Origin: an uncultured Chitinophagaceae bacterium
GTDB taxonomy: Bacteria > Bacteroidota > Bacteroidia > Chitinophagales > Chitinophagaceae
Length of the DNA stretch: 34,783 nt
Reading direction: 5' to 3'
Assembly: GCA_903870685.1 (NCBI GenBank)
Contig: CAIQDX010000132.1
Span: 1-34,783 of the forward strand
A program made the position numbers and the translations under genes. Every line of letters starts with the position of its first letter. Positions within the stretch are counted from its first letter, which is position 1. Positions 16,645 through 25,612 of the stretch are shown piece by piece. Under the pieces are notes generated by a model. It saw nothing but the letters and a program-made list of their open reading frames with translations. It ran no database searches and was not told where the DNA came from.

Positions 16645-17754
16645 ATGGGAAATATAAATTACAAACATTTTACTTTAGGTGTTGAAGAAGAATATATGGT
16701 GATTGATCCGCTGACTCGTGAATTAAAAAGTCATGAACAAAAAATTGTAAGCGAAGGACAAAAAATAATTAAGGATAAAGTAAAAGCCGAAATGCATCAG
16801 GCTGTTGTTGAAGTAGGAACAGATATTTGTGCCGATGCAGACGAAGCTTTTAAAGATGTTGCTACATTGCGTGGAACGATTGCTGAAATTGCCGGCGACT
16901 TGAATTTATGGATGGGAGCTGCGGGTACACATCCTTTTAGTCATTGGCATAGTCAATTAATTACTGATCATGCAAGATATCATCAAATAGTAAATGAATT
17001 ACAAGATGCAGCACGCAGTAATTTAATTTTTGGTTTGCATGTTCACGTTGGAATGGAAGATAGAAAAATGGCTATTCACATTGCAAACAGTGCCAGATAT
17101 TTTTTACCTCATGTTTATGCACTTAGTACCAACTCCCCTTTTTGGGAAGGAAGATTAACAGGCTACAAATCATACAGGACAAAGGTTTTCGATAAATTTC
17201 CACGAACCGGCATTCCCGATTATTTCGAAAGTATTGAAGCTTACGATAATTATATTGCATTATTAATTAAAACAAATTGCATTGATAACGCAAAGAAAAT
17301 TTGGTGGGATCTTCGTGTGCATCCATTCTTTAATACAGTTGAATTTCGAATTTGTGATATTCCAATGACAATTAATGAAACGATTGCATTGGCATCATTA
17401 TTCCAAGCGATTTGTGCAAAGCTGTATAAACTTCGAAATAAGAATATGAATTTCATCATGTATCAACGTGCATTATTAAATGAAAATAAATGGCGTGCCA
17501 GTCGATATGGAATTGATGGAACTATGATTGATTTTGGAAAAGAAACAGAAGTTAATACACGTTTGCTTTTATATGAATTATTAGATTTTGTGGATGATGT
17601 TGTTGATGAACTTGGCAGCCGGCATTCGTTGAATTATCTGATTAAGATGATAGAACAAGGCACAGGTGCAGATCGGCAATTAAAAGTATATGAAGAAACA
17701 AATAGTTTGGTGAGTGTTGTGGATTATATTCATGAACAATTTCTTTCTTCGTAA
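16645..17754 (+). CDS. Carboxylate-amine ligase, GCS2 / YbdK family
   Basis: The 369 residues match YbdK-type enzymes (about 370). The N-terminal hallmark FTLGVEEEYMVIDPLTREL (9-27) carries the acidic metal ligands. GLHVHVGMEDRKMAIHIAN (about 131-149) is the second family signature, and a WWDLRVHPFFNTVEFRICDIP stretch lies near 215-235. The fold is that of glutamine-synthetase-like glutamate-cysteine ligases, which make gamma-amide bonds using ATP. Whether cysteine is the acceptor here cannot be told; YbdK itself has only weak glutamate-cysteine ligase activity. Pairing with the upstream ATP-grasp gene recalls the two-step logic of glutathione synthesis. The 140 bases after the gene contain no clear terminator. 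Confidence 0.88.
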   Translation: MGNINYKHFTLGVEEEYMVIDPLTRELKSHEQKIVSEGQKIIKDKVKAEMHQAVVEVGTDICADADEAFKDVATLRGTIAEIAGDLNLWMGAAGTHPFSHWHSQLITDHARYHQIVNELQDAARSNLIFGLHVHVGMEDRKMAIHIANSARYFLPHVYALSTNSPFWEGRLTGYKSYRTKVFDKFPRTGIPDYFESIEAYDNYIALLIKTNCIDNAKKIWWDLRVHPFFNTVEFRICDIPMTINETIALASLFQAICAKLYKLRNKNMNFIMYQRALLNENKWRASRYGIDGTMIDFGKETEVNTRLLLYELLDFVDDVVDELGSRHSLNYLIKMIEQGTGADRQLKVYEETNSLVSVVDYIHEQFLSS

Positions 17755-17821
17755 AAAAAAGGTCATTTCAACTCTACCCAAGAACCTTTAGGTATAATGT
17801 TTGTTAATTTTTTTGAGAAAC

Positions 17822-17836
17822 CCTGAACATTTCAGG
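17822..17836. promoter_or_regulatory. Palindrome upstream of the sigma-factor operon
   Basis: CCTGAA and TTCAGG flank a three-base spacer, 59 bases before the sigma-factor start. It could be an operator or an RNA hairpin. It has no T tail. Confidence 0.3.
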
Positions 17837-17868
17837 CAGCAAACCAATATAGTAAAGCATCTTATTTA

Positions 17869-17898
17869 ATGAAACGAACTAAAATCTGCCCAAATTGA
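17869..17898 (+). other. Nine-codon leader ORF overlapping the sigma-factor start
   Basis: ATG at 17869 opens MKRTKICPN and stops at TGA 17896-17898, overlapping the TTG start (17895-17897) of the sigma gene by two bases. This arrangement permits translational coupling. It may also be chance. Confidence 0.3.
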
Positions 17899-18431
17899 CA
17901 GAATTTGAATTAATCAAAGGCTGTATAAAGCAAAATACTAATAGTCAGCGTATGCTGTTTGAGCAATACGCTGGTAAATTCATGACCGTATGTAACCGAT
18001 ACGCCAATGATGTTATGGAAGCAGAAGATATGTTACAAGAAGGTTTTATCAGAATTTTCAATAACATCCATCAATTTAAATTTGAAGGATCTTTTGAAGG
18101 GTGGATGCGTCGCATTGTGGTAAATGTTTGTTTAAAACAATTGCAGAAAAAGAAATTACAATTCAGCGAGATCAAAGAAAATCATGCTGAAACTCCTGCC
18201 ATTCAAGCATATGCTTTCAATCATCTTGGAGAAGAAGAATTATTAAAATTAATCAATCAATTACCTGATGGTTACAGAATCGTTTTTAATTTGAATGTAA
18301 TTGAAGGTTATAGTCATGAAGAAATTGCGAAACTTTTAAGTATTCAAGCCAGCACTAGCAGAAGTCAATTAGTTAAGGCTCGCAAAATGTTGCAACAACA
18401 AATTTTTCAATTACAAAAAATTGCCGTTTAA
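17895..18431 (+). CDS. ECF RNA polymerase sigma factor
   Basis: The 178 residues have sigma region 2 (about 18-85, with RYANDVMEAEDMLQEGFIRIF and FEGWMRRIVVNVCL) and region 4 with its helix-turn-helix (about 116-168, LPDGYRIVFNLNVIEGYSHEEIAKLL). The TTG start is chosen because it gives the family N-terminus MTEFELIKGCIKQN and no in-frame ATG lies nearby upstream. The protein should bind core RNA polymerase and direct it to its own promoters when released by its anti-sigma factor. The stop codon TAA shares its last A with the ATG of the next gene, whose product has the expected anti-sigma architecture. The operon runs on into a lipoprotein gene. Confidence 0.92.
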   Translation: MTEFELIKGCIKQNTNSQRMLFEQYAGKFMTVCNRYANDVMEAEDMLQEGFIRIFNNIHQFKFEGSFEGWMRRIVVNVCLKQLQKKKLQFSEIKENHAETPAIQAYAFNHLGEEELLKLINQLPDGYRIVFNLNVIEGYSHEEIAKLLSIQASTSRSQLVKARKMLQQQIFQLQKIAV

Positions 18432-18628
18432 TGGACGAAAAAGTATTTGATAACTTTTTTAGAAGTAAGTTAGAAAACTACTCTTCTCCAGTGCCAGACG
18501 GCTTATGGAAAAAAATCACGCATACTTTAATGGACGAAAAAGTATTTGATGATTTTATAAGCACTAAATTAGAAAACTACGCTTCTCCCGTTCCCGATAA
18601 CATGTGGGAAAAAATTGTACGCGATAAA
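18427..18628 (+). repeat. Tandem duplication of the anti-sigma module coding sequence
   Basis: Two 99-base units, starting at 18431 and 18530, encode the duplicated module. The 25 bases from TTTAATGG through GTATTTGAT are identical at 18427-18451 and 18526-18550, so the copy includes bases upstream of the start codon. Further on the copies have diverged, which argues that the event is not very recent. Confidence 0.85.
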
Positions 18629-19966
18629 GATCAACGTCCAAAAGGCTTTTGGTGGATTAACAATTACGGATTTTTAACTGCCATTGCTATTATTATAATA
18701 ATAGCAGGAAGTTTATTTTATGTAACCAATCAGAAAGAAAATAATTTAAAAAATAAAATTAGTTCTACGATTTCGTCTACATCTAATCAATCAATAAACA
18801 AACAAAATAAAAACTCAGATTTTAACAATAATAATTCTACTGAGGAAATTAATAATACAAACCAATCAACTATAACCAATACAGAAATAAACGCTGCTCC
18901 AACTTCAGTTACATTATCAAGAAAAAAAGATGTAAATAATATTAGTTCAGGGTTTATGATAAACCATCGCAACAATAATTTATTGTCATTTCTTCAAAAT
19001 AAAAATTCAAAAAAATCTGTTATTATTCCATTAATGAATGAATCTGAAAATCAATCAACACAATTATCAGAAAATGATTTACAGAATTTTTCTTCACAGA
19101 AAAACGTGAATGGTGAATTGATGACGCTGAATAAAAATATTTATAGTCTTAATAATTTGCACAATCCGCCGCTTAATTTAAAAAACATTTTAGGATTGGG
19201 TAATGATTGTCCAAGTGCCAACGGTGATCAAAGAAATGATTGGTATTTACAAGTGTATGCTTCTCCCGACTATACAAGGAAAAGCCTATCTGGCAATGGT
19301 TTGAGCAATGTTTATCTCCAAAAGAAAGATAGCGCGGAAAAGATGTCTGGAGGTTTTACCATTGGTGCGAAAATCAGTAAAAATGTTGGCGATCATGTTA
19401 TGTTGAATGCCGGTATACAATATTCTCAGTTAAATGAAAAATTCAATTTAAGTACGGTAAACGAAACAAGAACAACAATTGTAATTGTTAGCAGAACAGT
19501 AGTTCGTCCGCAAGGCGATACAACTTTTAACGATACAACAACTGTAACACAAATCGGTTATGCTGTTAGAAAGAATTTGAACAGTTATAAAAACATAGAA
19601 ATACCTATTGGCATTGGCTACGAATTTGGTGAAGCAAAAGACAAATGGAAACTTGCTGTTAATGGCGGTATAATTATCAATGTAACTTCTTGGTATAACG
19701 GTGAAACATTAGATACATCGTATAAGGTTGTTTCAGTTGATTCAAAAGGCAATGGTGGCTTTTATAAAAGAAGCACAGGACTTAGTGCTTATGGAAGTAT
19801 AAGTTTAATTAGAAACATAAATGACAAACTCGATGTTTTTGCGGAACCATATTTCAGAGTAGGATTATCCCCTATTTCAAGCACCATTGGGTATAGTCAA
19901 AAATTTAATGCTGCAGGATTAATAATTGGTGTTAGAATGAAATTGAATAAAAAGCAGCATTTATAA
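18431..19966 (+). CDS. Probable dual-membrane-spanning anti-sigma factor with duplicated N-terminal module
   Basis: The 511 residues divide into a cytoplasmic N-terminus (1-78), one transmembrane helix (about 80-98), a long Asn/Ser-rich linker (about 100-240) and a C-terminal beta-barrel-like domain (about 265-511), giving an inner-membrane anchor and an outer-membrane barrel on one chain. This matches the dual membrane-spanning anti-sigma (Dma) architecture reported in Bacteroides. The N-terminal module occurs twice, at 1-29 and 34-62 (21 of 29 residues identical; core KLENYxSPVPDxxWxKI), each copy with its own ATG (18431, 18530). It probably holds the upstream sigma factor, with which it overlaps by one base, and releases it on an outer-membrane signal. 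The sigma partner and signal are inferred. Confidence 0.72.
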   Translation: MDEKVFDNFFRSKLENYSSPVPDGLWKKITHTLMDEKVFDDFISTKLENYASPVPDNMWEKIVRDKDQRPKGFWWINNYGFLTAIAIIIIIAGSLFYVTNQKENNLKNKISSTISSTSNQSINKQNKNSDFNNNNSTEEINNTNQSTITNTEINAAPTSVTLSRKKDVNNISSGFMINHRNNNLLSFLQNKNSKKSVIIPLMNESENQSTQLSENDLQNFSSQKNVNGELMTLNKNIYSLNNLHNPPLNLKNILGLGNDCPSANGDQRNDWYLQVYASPDYTRKSLSGNGLSNVYLQKKDSAEKMSGGFTIGAKISKNVGDHVMLNAGIQYSQLNEKFNLSTVNETRTTIVIVSRTVVRPQGDTTFNDTTTVTQIGYAVRKNLNSYKNIEIPIGIGYEFGEAKDKWKLAVNGGIIINVTSWYNGETLDTSYKVVSVDSKGNGGFYKRSTGLSAYGSISLIRNINDKLDVFAEPYFRVGLSPISSTIGYSQKFNAAGLIIGVRMKLNKKQHL

Positions 19967-19992
19967 ATTAAACCATATCTGATATAATTAGA

Positions 19993-20973
19993 ATGAAGAA
20001 AATATTGTTCATCATATTAATCACAGTTTTATTTTTCTCTTGCAAAAAGGATCTATCGAACTCTTTTTTACCAGATCCAACACTTGGTATTAACGATACT
20101 GTTTGGACAAGCAAACCATTGACTGGAGGATTTATAGATTCAATTTCAAGAGCAATAAATAACACCCAATTGATTGTTGATTCCTTCGATGTTAGTTCTG
20201 ATGACAGATTTAAAATAAACAGTAATTTGGAACTTTTCTTTTCAGAACATTCTTGCTCACTTCTGAATACTAATTCATCTATTTCAAGTGGAAATATTAA
20301 AATAGAATTATTAGCTCTGTTTAAAAAAGGTGATTATATAAAAAATTTAATTTCCACTACATCAAGAAAATATTTATTACAAAGCGCCGGTTCTTTCTTT
20401 GTGTATTTAACTTCAAATGGACAAGAAGTAGCAATGACGGCTAATAAGTCATTTACAATAAAATGGGCAACCAGTTCTCCAAATACATCAATGAATTTTT
20501 ATCAGGGATTTCCACTAACAAATTTTGATTCATTATTCACATGGTTACAAACTTATAATGGTTCAATAACTAATTGGGATTCTACTTCTTTGGGTTCTCC
20601 AAAACATGGATATCAAATTTCTTCTCAAGCAACTAATTGGATCAGTTGCAGTAATTTAATTGACACATCAAATGGCACTACAAGATTAAATGTTACACTT
20701 CCTTTAAATTATACAAATAAAAATACAATTGTTTTTGCTGCATATACAGATAAAAATACAGTTGTTAGATTAACAACAGATTTTTCAACACGCTCATTTT
20801 ATAGTTTAAACGTTCCTTTGAACAGTAGTATCACACTTATTTCGATCTCATTAATCGATAACCAATTTTATTTAGGATCAAGAACTGTAACTGTTACAAA
20901 TGCAAACAGATTCTCAGTAAATCCAGTTAAATCCTCCCCAGCTGAAATAATTTCTTTATTAGATGGCTTATAA
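19993..20973 (+). CDS. Lipoprotein of unknown function, third gene of the sigma operon
   Basis: The 326-residue protein has a lipoprotein signal peptide (MKKILFIILITVLFFSC) with Cys17 as the lipidation site, followed by KKD. The mature part is rich in Ser, Thr and Asn and looks beta-stranded. A segment around residues 90-150 (IKIELLALFKKGDYIK ... LLQSAGSFFVYLTSNGQEV) resembles a beta-domain motif recurrent in Bacteroidota surface proteins. It starts 26 bases after the anti-sigma gene and ends before a strong hairpin, so it is likely co-transcribed with sigma and anti-sigma. It could be the periplasmic or surface sensor, or a target of the system. I do not recognise a named family. Confidence 0.7.
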   Translation: MKKILFIILITVLFFSCKKDLSNSFLPDPTLGINDTVWTSKPLTGGFIDSISRAINNTQLIVDSFDVSSDDRFKINSNLELFFSEHSCSLLNTNSSISSGNIKIELLALFKKGDYIKNLISTTSRKYLLQSAGSFFVYLTSNGQEVAMTANKSFTIKWATSSPNTSMNFYQGFPLTNFDSLFTWLQTYNGSITNWDSTSLGSPKHGYQISSQATNWISCSNLIDTSNGTTRLNVTLPLNYTNKNTIVFAAYTDKNTVVRLTTDFSTRSFYSLNVPLNSSITLISISLIDNQFYLGSRTVTVTNANRFSVNPVKSSPAEIISLLDGL

Positions 20974-20997
20974 ATAAACAATCAGTTTAGAAATTAA

Positions 20998-21029
20998 AAA
21001 AGCCATCACGAAAAATCGTGATGGCTTTT
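20998..21029. terminator. Bidirectional terminator between the sigma operon and rpoB
   Basis: AAAAGCCATCACGA (20998-21011) pairs perfectly with TCGTGATGGCTTTT (21016-21029) around a four-base loop. A and T runs flank both sides, so it can end transcripts of both convergent units. Confidence 0.92.
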
Positions 21030-21051
21030 AAATTATATCAGCATTGAATCT

Positions 21052-24000
21052 TTATTCGAATTTAAGATCCAAACCTAAACCTCTTAATTCATGTACTAAT
21101 ACATTAAATGATTCAGGCACACCTGGCTTTGGAATATTATCGCCCTTTACAATTGCTTCATAAGTCTTAGCACGACCAATAATATCATCAGATTTCAATG
21201 TCAGTAATTCCTGTAAAATGTTAGCAGCACCATATGCTTCAAGTGCCCATACTTCCATTTCACCAAATCTTTGTCCACCGAATTGGGCTTTACCACCTAA
21301 AGGTTGTTGTGTAATTAAACTGTATGGTCCGATAGAACGAGCGTGCATTTTATCATCAACCATGTGGTGTAATTTAATTACATAAATAACTCCCACTGTC
21401 GCTTTCTGATCGAAACGTTCGCCGGTTTCACCATCATATAAATACGTATGACCATTCATTGGAATATCGGCCTTAATACAATAATCTTCAATTTCAGTTG
21501 TTGATGCACCATCGAATATCGGAGTCGCAAAACGAATTCCCATCTTTGTTCCGGCCCATCCTAAAATTGTTTCATAGATCTGTCCAAGATTCATACGCGA
21601 AGGCACACCCAATGGATTTAACACAATGTCAACCGGTGTCCCATCTTCCATGAAAGGCATATCTTCTGCACGAACAATTTTTGCAACGATACCTTTATTA
21701 CCATGGCGACCCGCCATCTTATCTCCCACTTTCAATTTACGCTTAACAGCCAAGTAAACTTTAGCCAATTTCAATACACCTGCTGGTAATTCATCACCAA
21801 TTGAAATATTGAATTTTTCTCTCTTATATCTTCCTAACTCTTCATTATACTTGATGCTGTAATTGTGTAATAAAGTGTTGATCTGATCATCAGTTGCTTT
21901 TTCACTTGTCCATCCTAAAGGATTGATGTTTTGATAATCGATTACTGCTAAATTTTTAGCATTGAACTTAGCACCTTTACCAATTAATGATTCACCAAAA
22001 TTGTTACTTACACCTGCAGACGTTTTATCTTTTAAAATGATCTGAAGTTTTCCTAACAATTGCTCTTTTACATCTTCAACATTTTGTTGGTGCACTTTTT
22101 CAACTTTTTCCAATTGTGCTTTTTCACGGATCTTACCATTCTTATCTTTCTTGGCACGTTGGAATAATTTTTTATCAATCACTACACCTTCAGTTCCGTT
22201 TGGTGCTTTTAATGAAGCATCTTTTGCATCACCTGCTTTGTCACCAAAGATGGCACGCAATAATTTTTCTTCAGGTGTTGGATCAGATTCACCTTTTGGA
22301 GTGATCTTACCAATTAAAATATCACCTTCTTTAATTGTTGCACCAATTCTGATGATACCATTTTCATCCAGATCTTTTGTTGCTTCTTCTGAAACGTTTG
22401 GTATATCTGGAGTTAATTCTTCTTCACCCAATTTAGTATCACGAACTTCTAATTCGTATTCATCAATATGTACTGAAGTAAATAAATCTTCACGAACAAC
22501 TTTTTCATTTATTACGATCGCATCTTCAAAGTTGTATCCTTTCCAAGGCATGAAAGCAACTTTTAAATTTCTACCTAGAGCTAATTCACCATCAATGGTT
22601 GCATAACCTTCAGTTAAGAAATCTCCTTTCTTTACTTTCTGACCTTTCTTCACAGCAGGATTTAAATTGATACAAGTTGCCTGATTGGTCTTAATGAATT
22701 TTGTCAATTTATAAACTTGCAAATCATCATCAAAACTTATTAAACGATCTGTATCATTTCTATCGTAGCGAACATGAATTTCATTTGCATCAACAAATTC
22801 AACAATTCCGTTTCCAGTTGCATGAATTTGAATTCTTGCATCACGTGCAGCTCTTCCTTCCAATCCAGTTCCCACAACAGGAACTTGCGGACGAATTAAT
22901 GGAACAGCCTGACGTTGCATGTTTGATCCCATCAATGCACGGTTAGCATCATCATGTTCTAAGAATGGAATTAATGAAGCACTTAAACCAACAATTTGGT
23001 TTGGTGCAACATCCATATATTCAACTTCTTCTTTATCAAGAATCGGGAAATCACCTGTTTGACGAGATACAACTTTGTCTTCAGCAAATTCGCCATTATC
23101 TTTTAATGGAGAATTACTTTGGGCGATCTTAGCAGTATCCTCTTCTTCAGCACTTAAGAAAGTTAAATGCTTCATGTTTACTTTCCCACCTTCCACTTTA
23201 CGATAAGGCGTTTCAATGAAACCCATATCATTAATAGATGCATGAACACATAAAGTTGATATCAAACCAATGTTTGGTCCTTCCGGTGTTTCGATGGTAC
23301 ACAAACGACCGTAGTGAGAATAGTGTACATCACGAACTTCAAAACCGGCTCTTTCTCTGCTTAAACCTCCGGGTCCTAATGCTGAAATACGACGTTTGTG
23401 TGTTATTTCAGATAATGGATTAGTTTGATCTAAGAATTGAGATAATTGTGAAGTACCAAAAAATGAATTAATAACTGATGATAATGTTCTCGCATTAATT
23501 AAATCAACCGGAGTGAACACCTCATTATCACGAACATTCATTCTTTCACGAATAGTACGAGCCATACGTGCTAAACCAACACCGAATTGAGCATACAATT
23601 GTTCACCAACAGTTCTAACACGACGATTACTCAAATGATCAATATCATCAATTTCTGCTTTGCCGTTTGTTAAACGCACCAAGTATTTGATGATCTCGAT
23701 AATATCTTGTTTAGTTAATACTTTCTTTTGTAAAGGATAATCTAAACCAAGTTTGCGGTTTATTTTATAACGGCCTACTTCTCCTAAATCGTAACGTTTA
23801 TCAGAGAAAAATAATTTATCAATAATACCACGTGCAGTTTCATTATCAGGAGCATCAGCGCCACGTAATTGACGATAAATGTGTTGCACAGCTTCTAGCT
23901 CACTGTTCGAAGTATCTTTATTTAAAGTGTTATAAATAATTGCGTAGTCTCCACCCACATCTTCTTTTTGGATGAATACACTTTTAACATCCATTTCAAT

Positions 24001-24855
24001 AATAGTGTCAATAGCTGCTTCATCTAAAACAGAATCACGTTCTAACACAATTTCATTACGCTCGATACTTACAACTTCACCGGTATCTTCATCAACAAAA
24101 TCTTCTACCCATGTACGTAGTACACGTGCAGCTAATTTTTTTCCAATATGATTTTTTAATAATTTCTTATCTGATTTTACTTCATCGGCCATTCCAAATA
24201 ATTCCAGAATATCTTTATCTGTTTCAAAACCAATAGAACGTAACAAAGTAGTTACAGGAAATTTTTTCTTACGATCGATGTAAGCATACATTACATTATT
24301 AATGTCTGTAGCAAACTCCATCCACGCACCTTTAAAAGGAATTACACGTGCAGAATAAATTTTTGTACCGTTTGGATGGGTTGATTGACCAAAGAATACT
24401 CCTGGTGAACGATGTAACTGAGATACAACAACACGCTCAGCGCCATTCACTACAAAAGTACCACGTGGTGTCATATACGGAATATTTCCTAAGAATACAT
24501 CCTGTACAATAGTTTGAAAATCCACATGCTCTTCATCGTTACAACTTAAACGAAGTTTAGCTTTCAATGGAACAGCGTAAGTTAATCCGCGTTCCATACA
24601 TTCTTCAATTGAATAACGTGGGGGATCAATAAAATAATCCAGAAACTCCAACACGAAAATATTACGTGTATCAGTTATAGGAAAATTATCCTTAAACACA
24701 CGAAATAATCCTTCGTTGTTACGCTTATCCGGCGTAGTTTCTAATTGAAAGAACTCTCTGAAGGATTGTAACTGAATGTCGAGCAGGTCAGGTGTTTCAG
24801 CCAAGTGTTTTGTCTTTCCAAAGCTGATCCTGTTGTTCAATGTTGTTGTTGACAT
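21052..24855 (-). CDS. rpoB: RNA polymerase beta subunit
   Basis: The start at 24855 ([14 protein letters not shown]) gives 1267 residues, the usual Bacteroidota length; a longer reading to 24909 adds 18 unrelated residues. The rifampicin-binding region is intact ([20 protein letters not shown] at about 467-486, [10 protein letters not shown] at 488-497) with Asp, His and Ser at the usual resistance positions, so no resistance change is seen. C-terminal features such as [12 protein letters not shown] and the closing GLGLDLKFE are present. The gene has a full promoter (24992-25021), lies behind the rplL terminator, and ends 23 bases before its own terminator. rpoC does not follow, which is unusual because rpoB and rpoC are normally adjacent. 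Confidence 0.98.
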   Translation of the reverse strand: MSTTTLNNRISFGKTKHLAETPDLLDIQLQSFREFFQLETTPDKRNNEGLFRVFKDNFPITDTRNIFVLEFLDYFIDPPRYSIEECMERGLTYAVPLKAKLRLSCNDEEHVDFQTIVQDVFLGNIPYMTPRGTFVVNGAERVVVSQLHRSPGVFFGQSTHPNGTKIYSARVIPFKGAWMEFATDINNVMYAYIDRKKKFPVTTLLRSIGFETDKDILELFGMADEVKSDKKLLKNHIGKKLAARVLRTWVEDFVDEDTGEVVSIERNEIVLERDSVLDEAAIDTIIEMDVKSVFIQKEDVGGDYAIIYNTLNKDTSNSELEAVQHIYRQLRGADAPDNETARGIIDKLFFSDKRYDLGEVGRYKINRKLGLDYPLQKKVLTKQDIIEIIKYLVRLTNGKAEIDDIDHLSNRRVRTVGEQLYAQFGVGLARMARTIRERMNVRDNEVFTPVDLINARTLSSVINSFFGTSQLSQFLDQTNPLSEITHKRRISALGPGGLSRERAGFEVRDVHYSHYGRLCTIETPEGPNIGLISTLCVHASINDMGFIETPYRKVEGGKVNMKHLTFLSAEEEDTAKIAQSNSPLKDNGEFAEDKVVSRQTGDFPILDKEEVEYMDVAPNQIVGLSASLIPFLEHDDANRALMGSNMQRQAVPLIRPQVPVVGTGLEGRAARDARIQIHATGNGIVEFVDANEIHVRYDRNDTDRLISFDDDLQVYKLTKFIKTNQATCINLNPAVKKGQKVKKGDFLTEGYATIDGELALGRNLKVAFMPWKGYNFEDAIVINEKVVREDLFTSVHIDEYELEVRDTKLGEEELTPDIPNVSEEATKDLDENGIIRIGATIKEGDILIGKITPKGESDPTPEEKLLRAIFGDKAGDAKDASLKAPNGTEGVVIDKKLFQRAKKDKNGKIREKAQLEKVEKVHQQNVEDVKEQLLGKLQIILKDKTSAGVSNNFGESLIGKGAKFNAKNLAVIDYQNINPLGWTSEKATDDQINTLLHNYSIKYNEELGRYKREKFNISIGDELPAGVLKLAKVYLAVKRKLKVGDKMAGRHGNKGIVAKIVRAEDMPFMEDGTPVDIVLNPLGVPSRMNLGQIYETILGWAGTKMGIRFATPIFDGASTTEIEDYCIKADIPMNGHTYLYDGETGERFDQKATVGVIYVIKLHHMVDDKMHARSIGPYSLITQQPLGGKAQFGGQRFGEMEVWALEAYGAANILQELLTLKSDDIIGRAKTYEAIVKGDNIPKPGVPESFNVLVHELRGLGLDLKFE

Positions 24856-24991
24856 AGTATTTTTAAAACCGGTTTTAGCTAAATAATGAAGAGAACTTTT
24901 TGTTCTCAATGCCTTGAAAAAAGATAAATCGGAATTTAATGACCATTAACCGAACTATCCGCTGCTAATTAGCCCTAAATTAAAAGGACTG

Positions 24992-25021
24992 CAAAAGTAC
25001 GGAAAGCGACGGAATGACAAA
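24992..25021 (-). promoter_or_regulatory. Promoter of rpoB
   Basis: The minus strand has TTTG at 25021-25018, an 18-base spacer and TACTTTTG at 24999-24992, matching both Bacteroidota consensus boxes. Transcription should start near 24985, leaving a leader of about 130 bases. Confidence 0.7.
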
Positions 25022-25075
25022 ATCAAATTTTGACAGCAATTTTTCGTGTTAACATCTATTGCTAATCACAAAACA

Positions 25076-25106
25076 AAATAAAGCCCCACGAAAAACTGTG
25101 GGGCTT
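25076..25106 (-). terminator. Terminator of the rplKAJL operon
   Basis: AAGCCCCAC (25081-25089) pairs with GTGGGGCTT (25098-25106); the minus-strand tail is TTTATTTTG. It separates rplL from rpoB. Partial read-through is possible. Confidence 0.82.
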
Positions 25107-25128
25107 ATAATATTAAGAAGTAGTCTGA

Positions 25129-25506
25129 TTATTTAACTTCAACATCAGCACCGGCTTCTTTCAGCTTAGCAACTAAATCATCAGCTTCAGCTTTAGAAAT
25201 TCCTTCTTTAACTGCCTTAGGAGCTGCATCAACTAAGTCTTTAGCTTCTTTCAAACCAAGACCAGTTAATTCTTTAACAATTTTAACAACTGTTAATTTG
25301 CTAGCACCTGCGCTTTTCAAAATAACATCGAATGATGTTTGTTCAGCAGCAGCAGCGCCACCACCGTCGCCACCTGCAGCAACTACAACTGCAGCAGCAG
25401 CAGCCGGTTCAATACCGTATTGAGTTTTCAATACATCTGCTAATTCTTGAACTTCTTTTACTGTTAAGCCTACTAATTGTTCAGCTAATGTTTTTACGTC
25501 TGCCAT
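25129..25506 (-). CDS. rplL: 50S ribosomal protein L7/L12
   Basis: The 125 residues show the N-terminal dimerisation domain ([26 protein letters not shown]), an Ala/Gly-rich hinge (about 34-55) and the C-terminal factor-binding domain ([31 protein letters not shown]). L12 dimers bind L10 to form the ribosomal stalk that recruits GTPase factors. It is the last gene of the rplKAJL operon, followed by a terminator. Confidence 0.98.
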   Translation of the reverse strand: MADVKTLAEQLVGLTVKEVQELADVLKTQYGIEPAAAAAVVVAAGGDGGGAAAAEQTSFDVILKSAGASKLTVVKIVKELTGLGLKEAKDLVDAAPKAVKEGISKAEADDLVAKLKEAGADVEVK

Positions 25507-25612
25507 AATATTTAAATTTTTTCCGCCTTCATCGCAATAGCTCCGGCGGAGGTTTTAAAAAAATTTGCCTTTATTAACCCTCAGGCCTGGGTGTTTTATT
25601 TATAATAATTAA
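25507..25612 (-). promoter_or_regulatory. Structured rplJ-rplL spacer
   Basis: The 106-base spacer has GC-rich hairpins on the minus strand: CCGCC near 25553-25549 with GGCGG near 25528-25524, and ACCC/GGGT around an AGGCCTGA loop near 25590. There is no T tail. Such structures may set the higher L12 output or act as an RNA processing site (inference). Confidence 0.35.

Noticed and set aside
22151-22606. 151-codon ORF antisense to rpoB
   Set aside because: It is fully inside rpoB on the other strand and has Ser/Pro-rich shadow composition.
24856-24909. Longer N-terminus for rpoB
   Set aside because: The added residues do not match Rpo[15 protein letters not shown] is the expected beginning.
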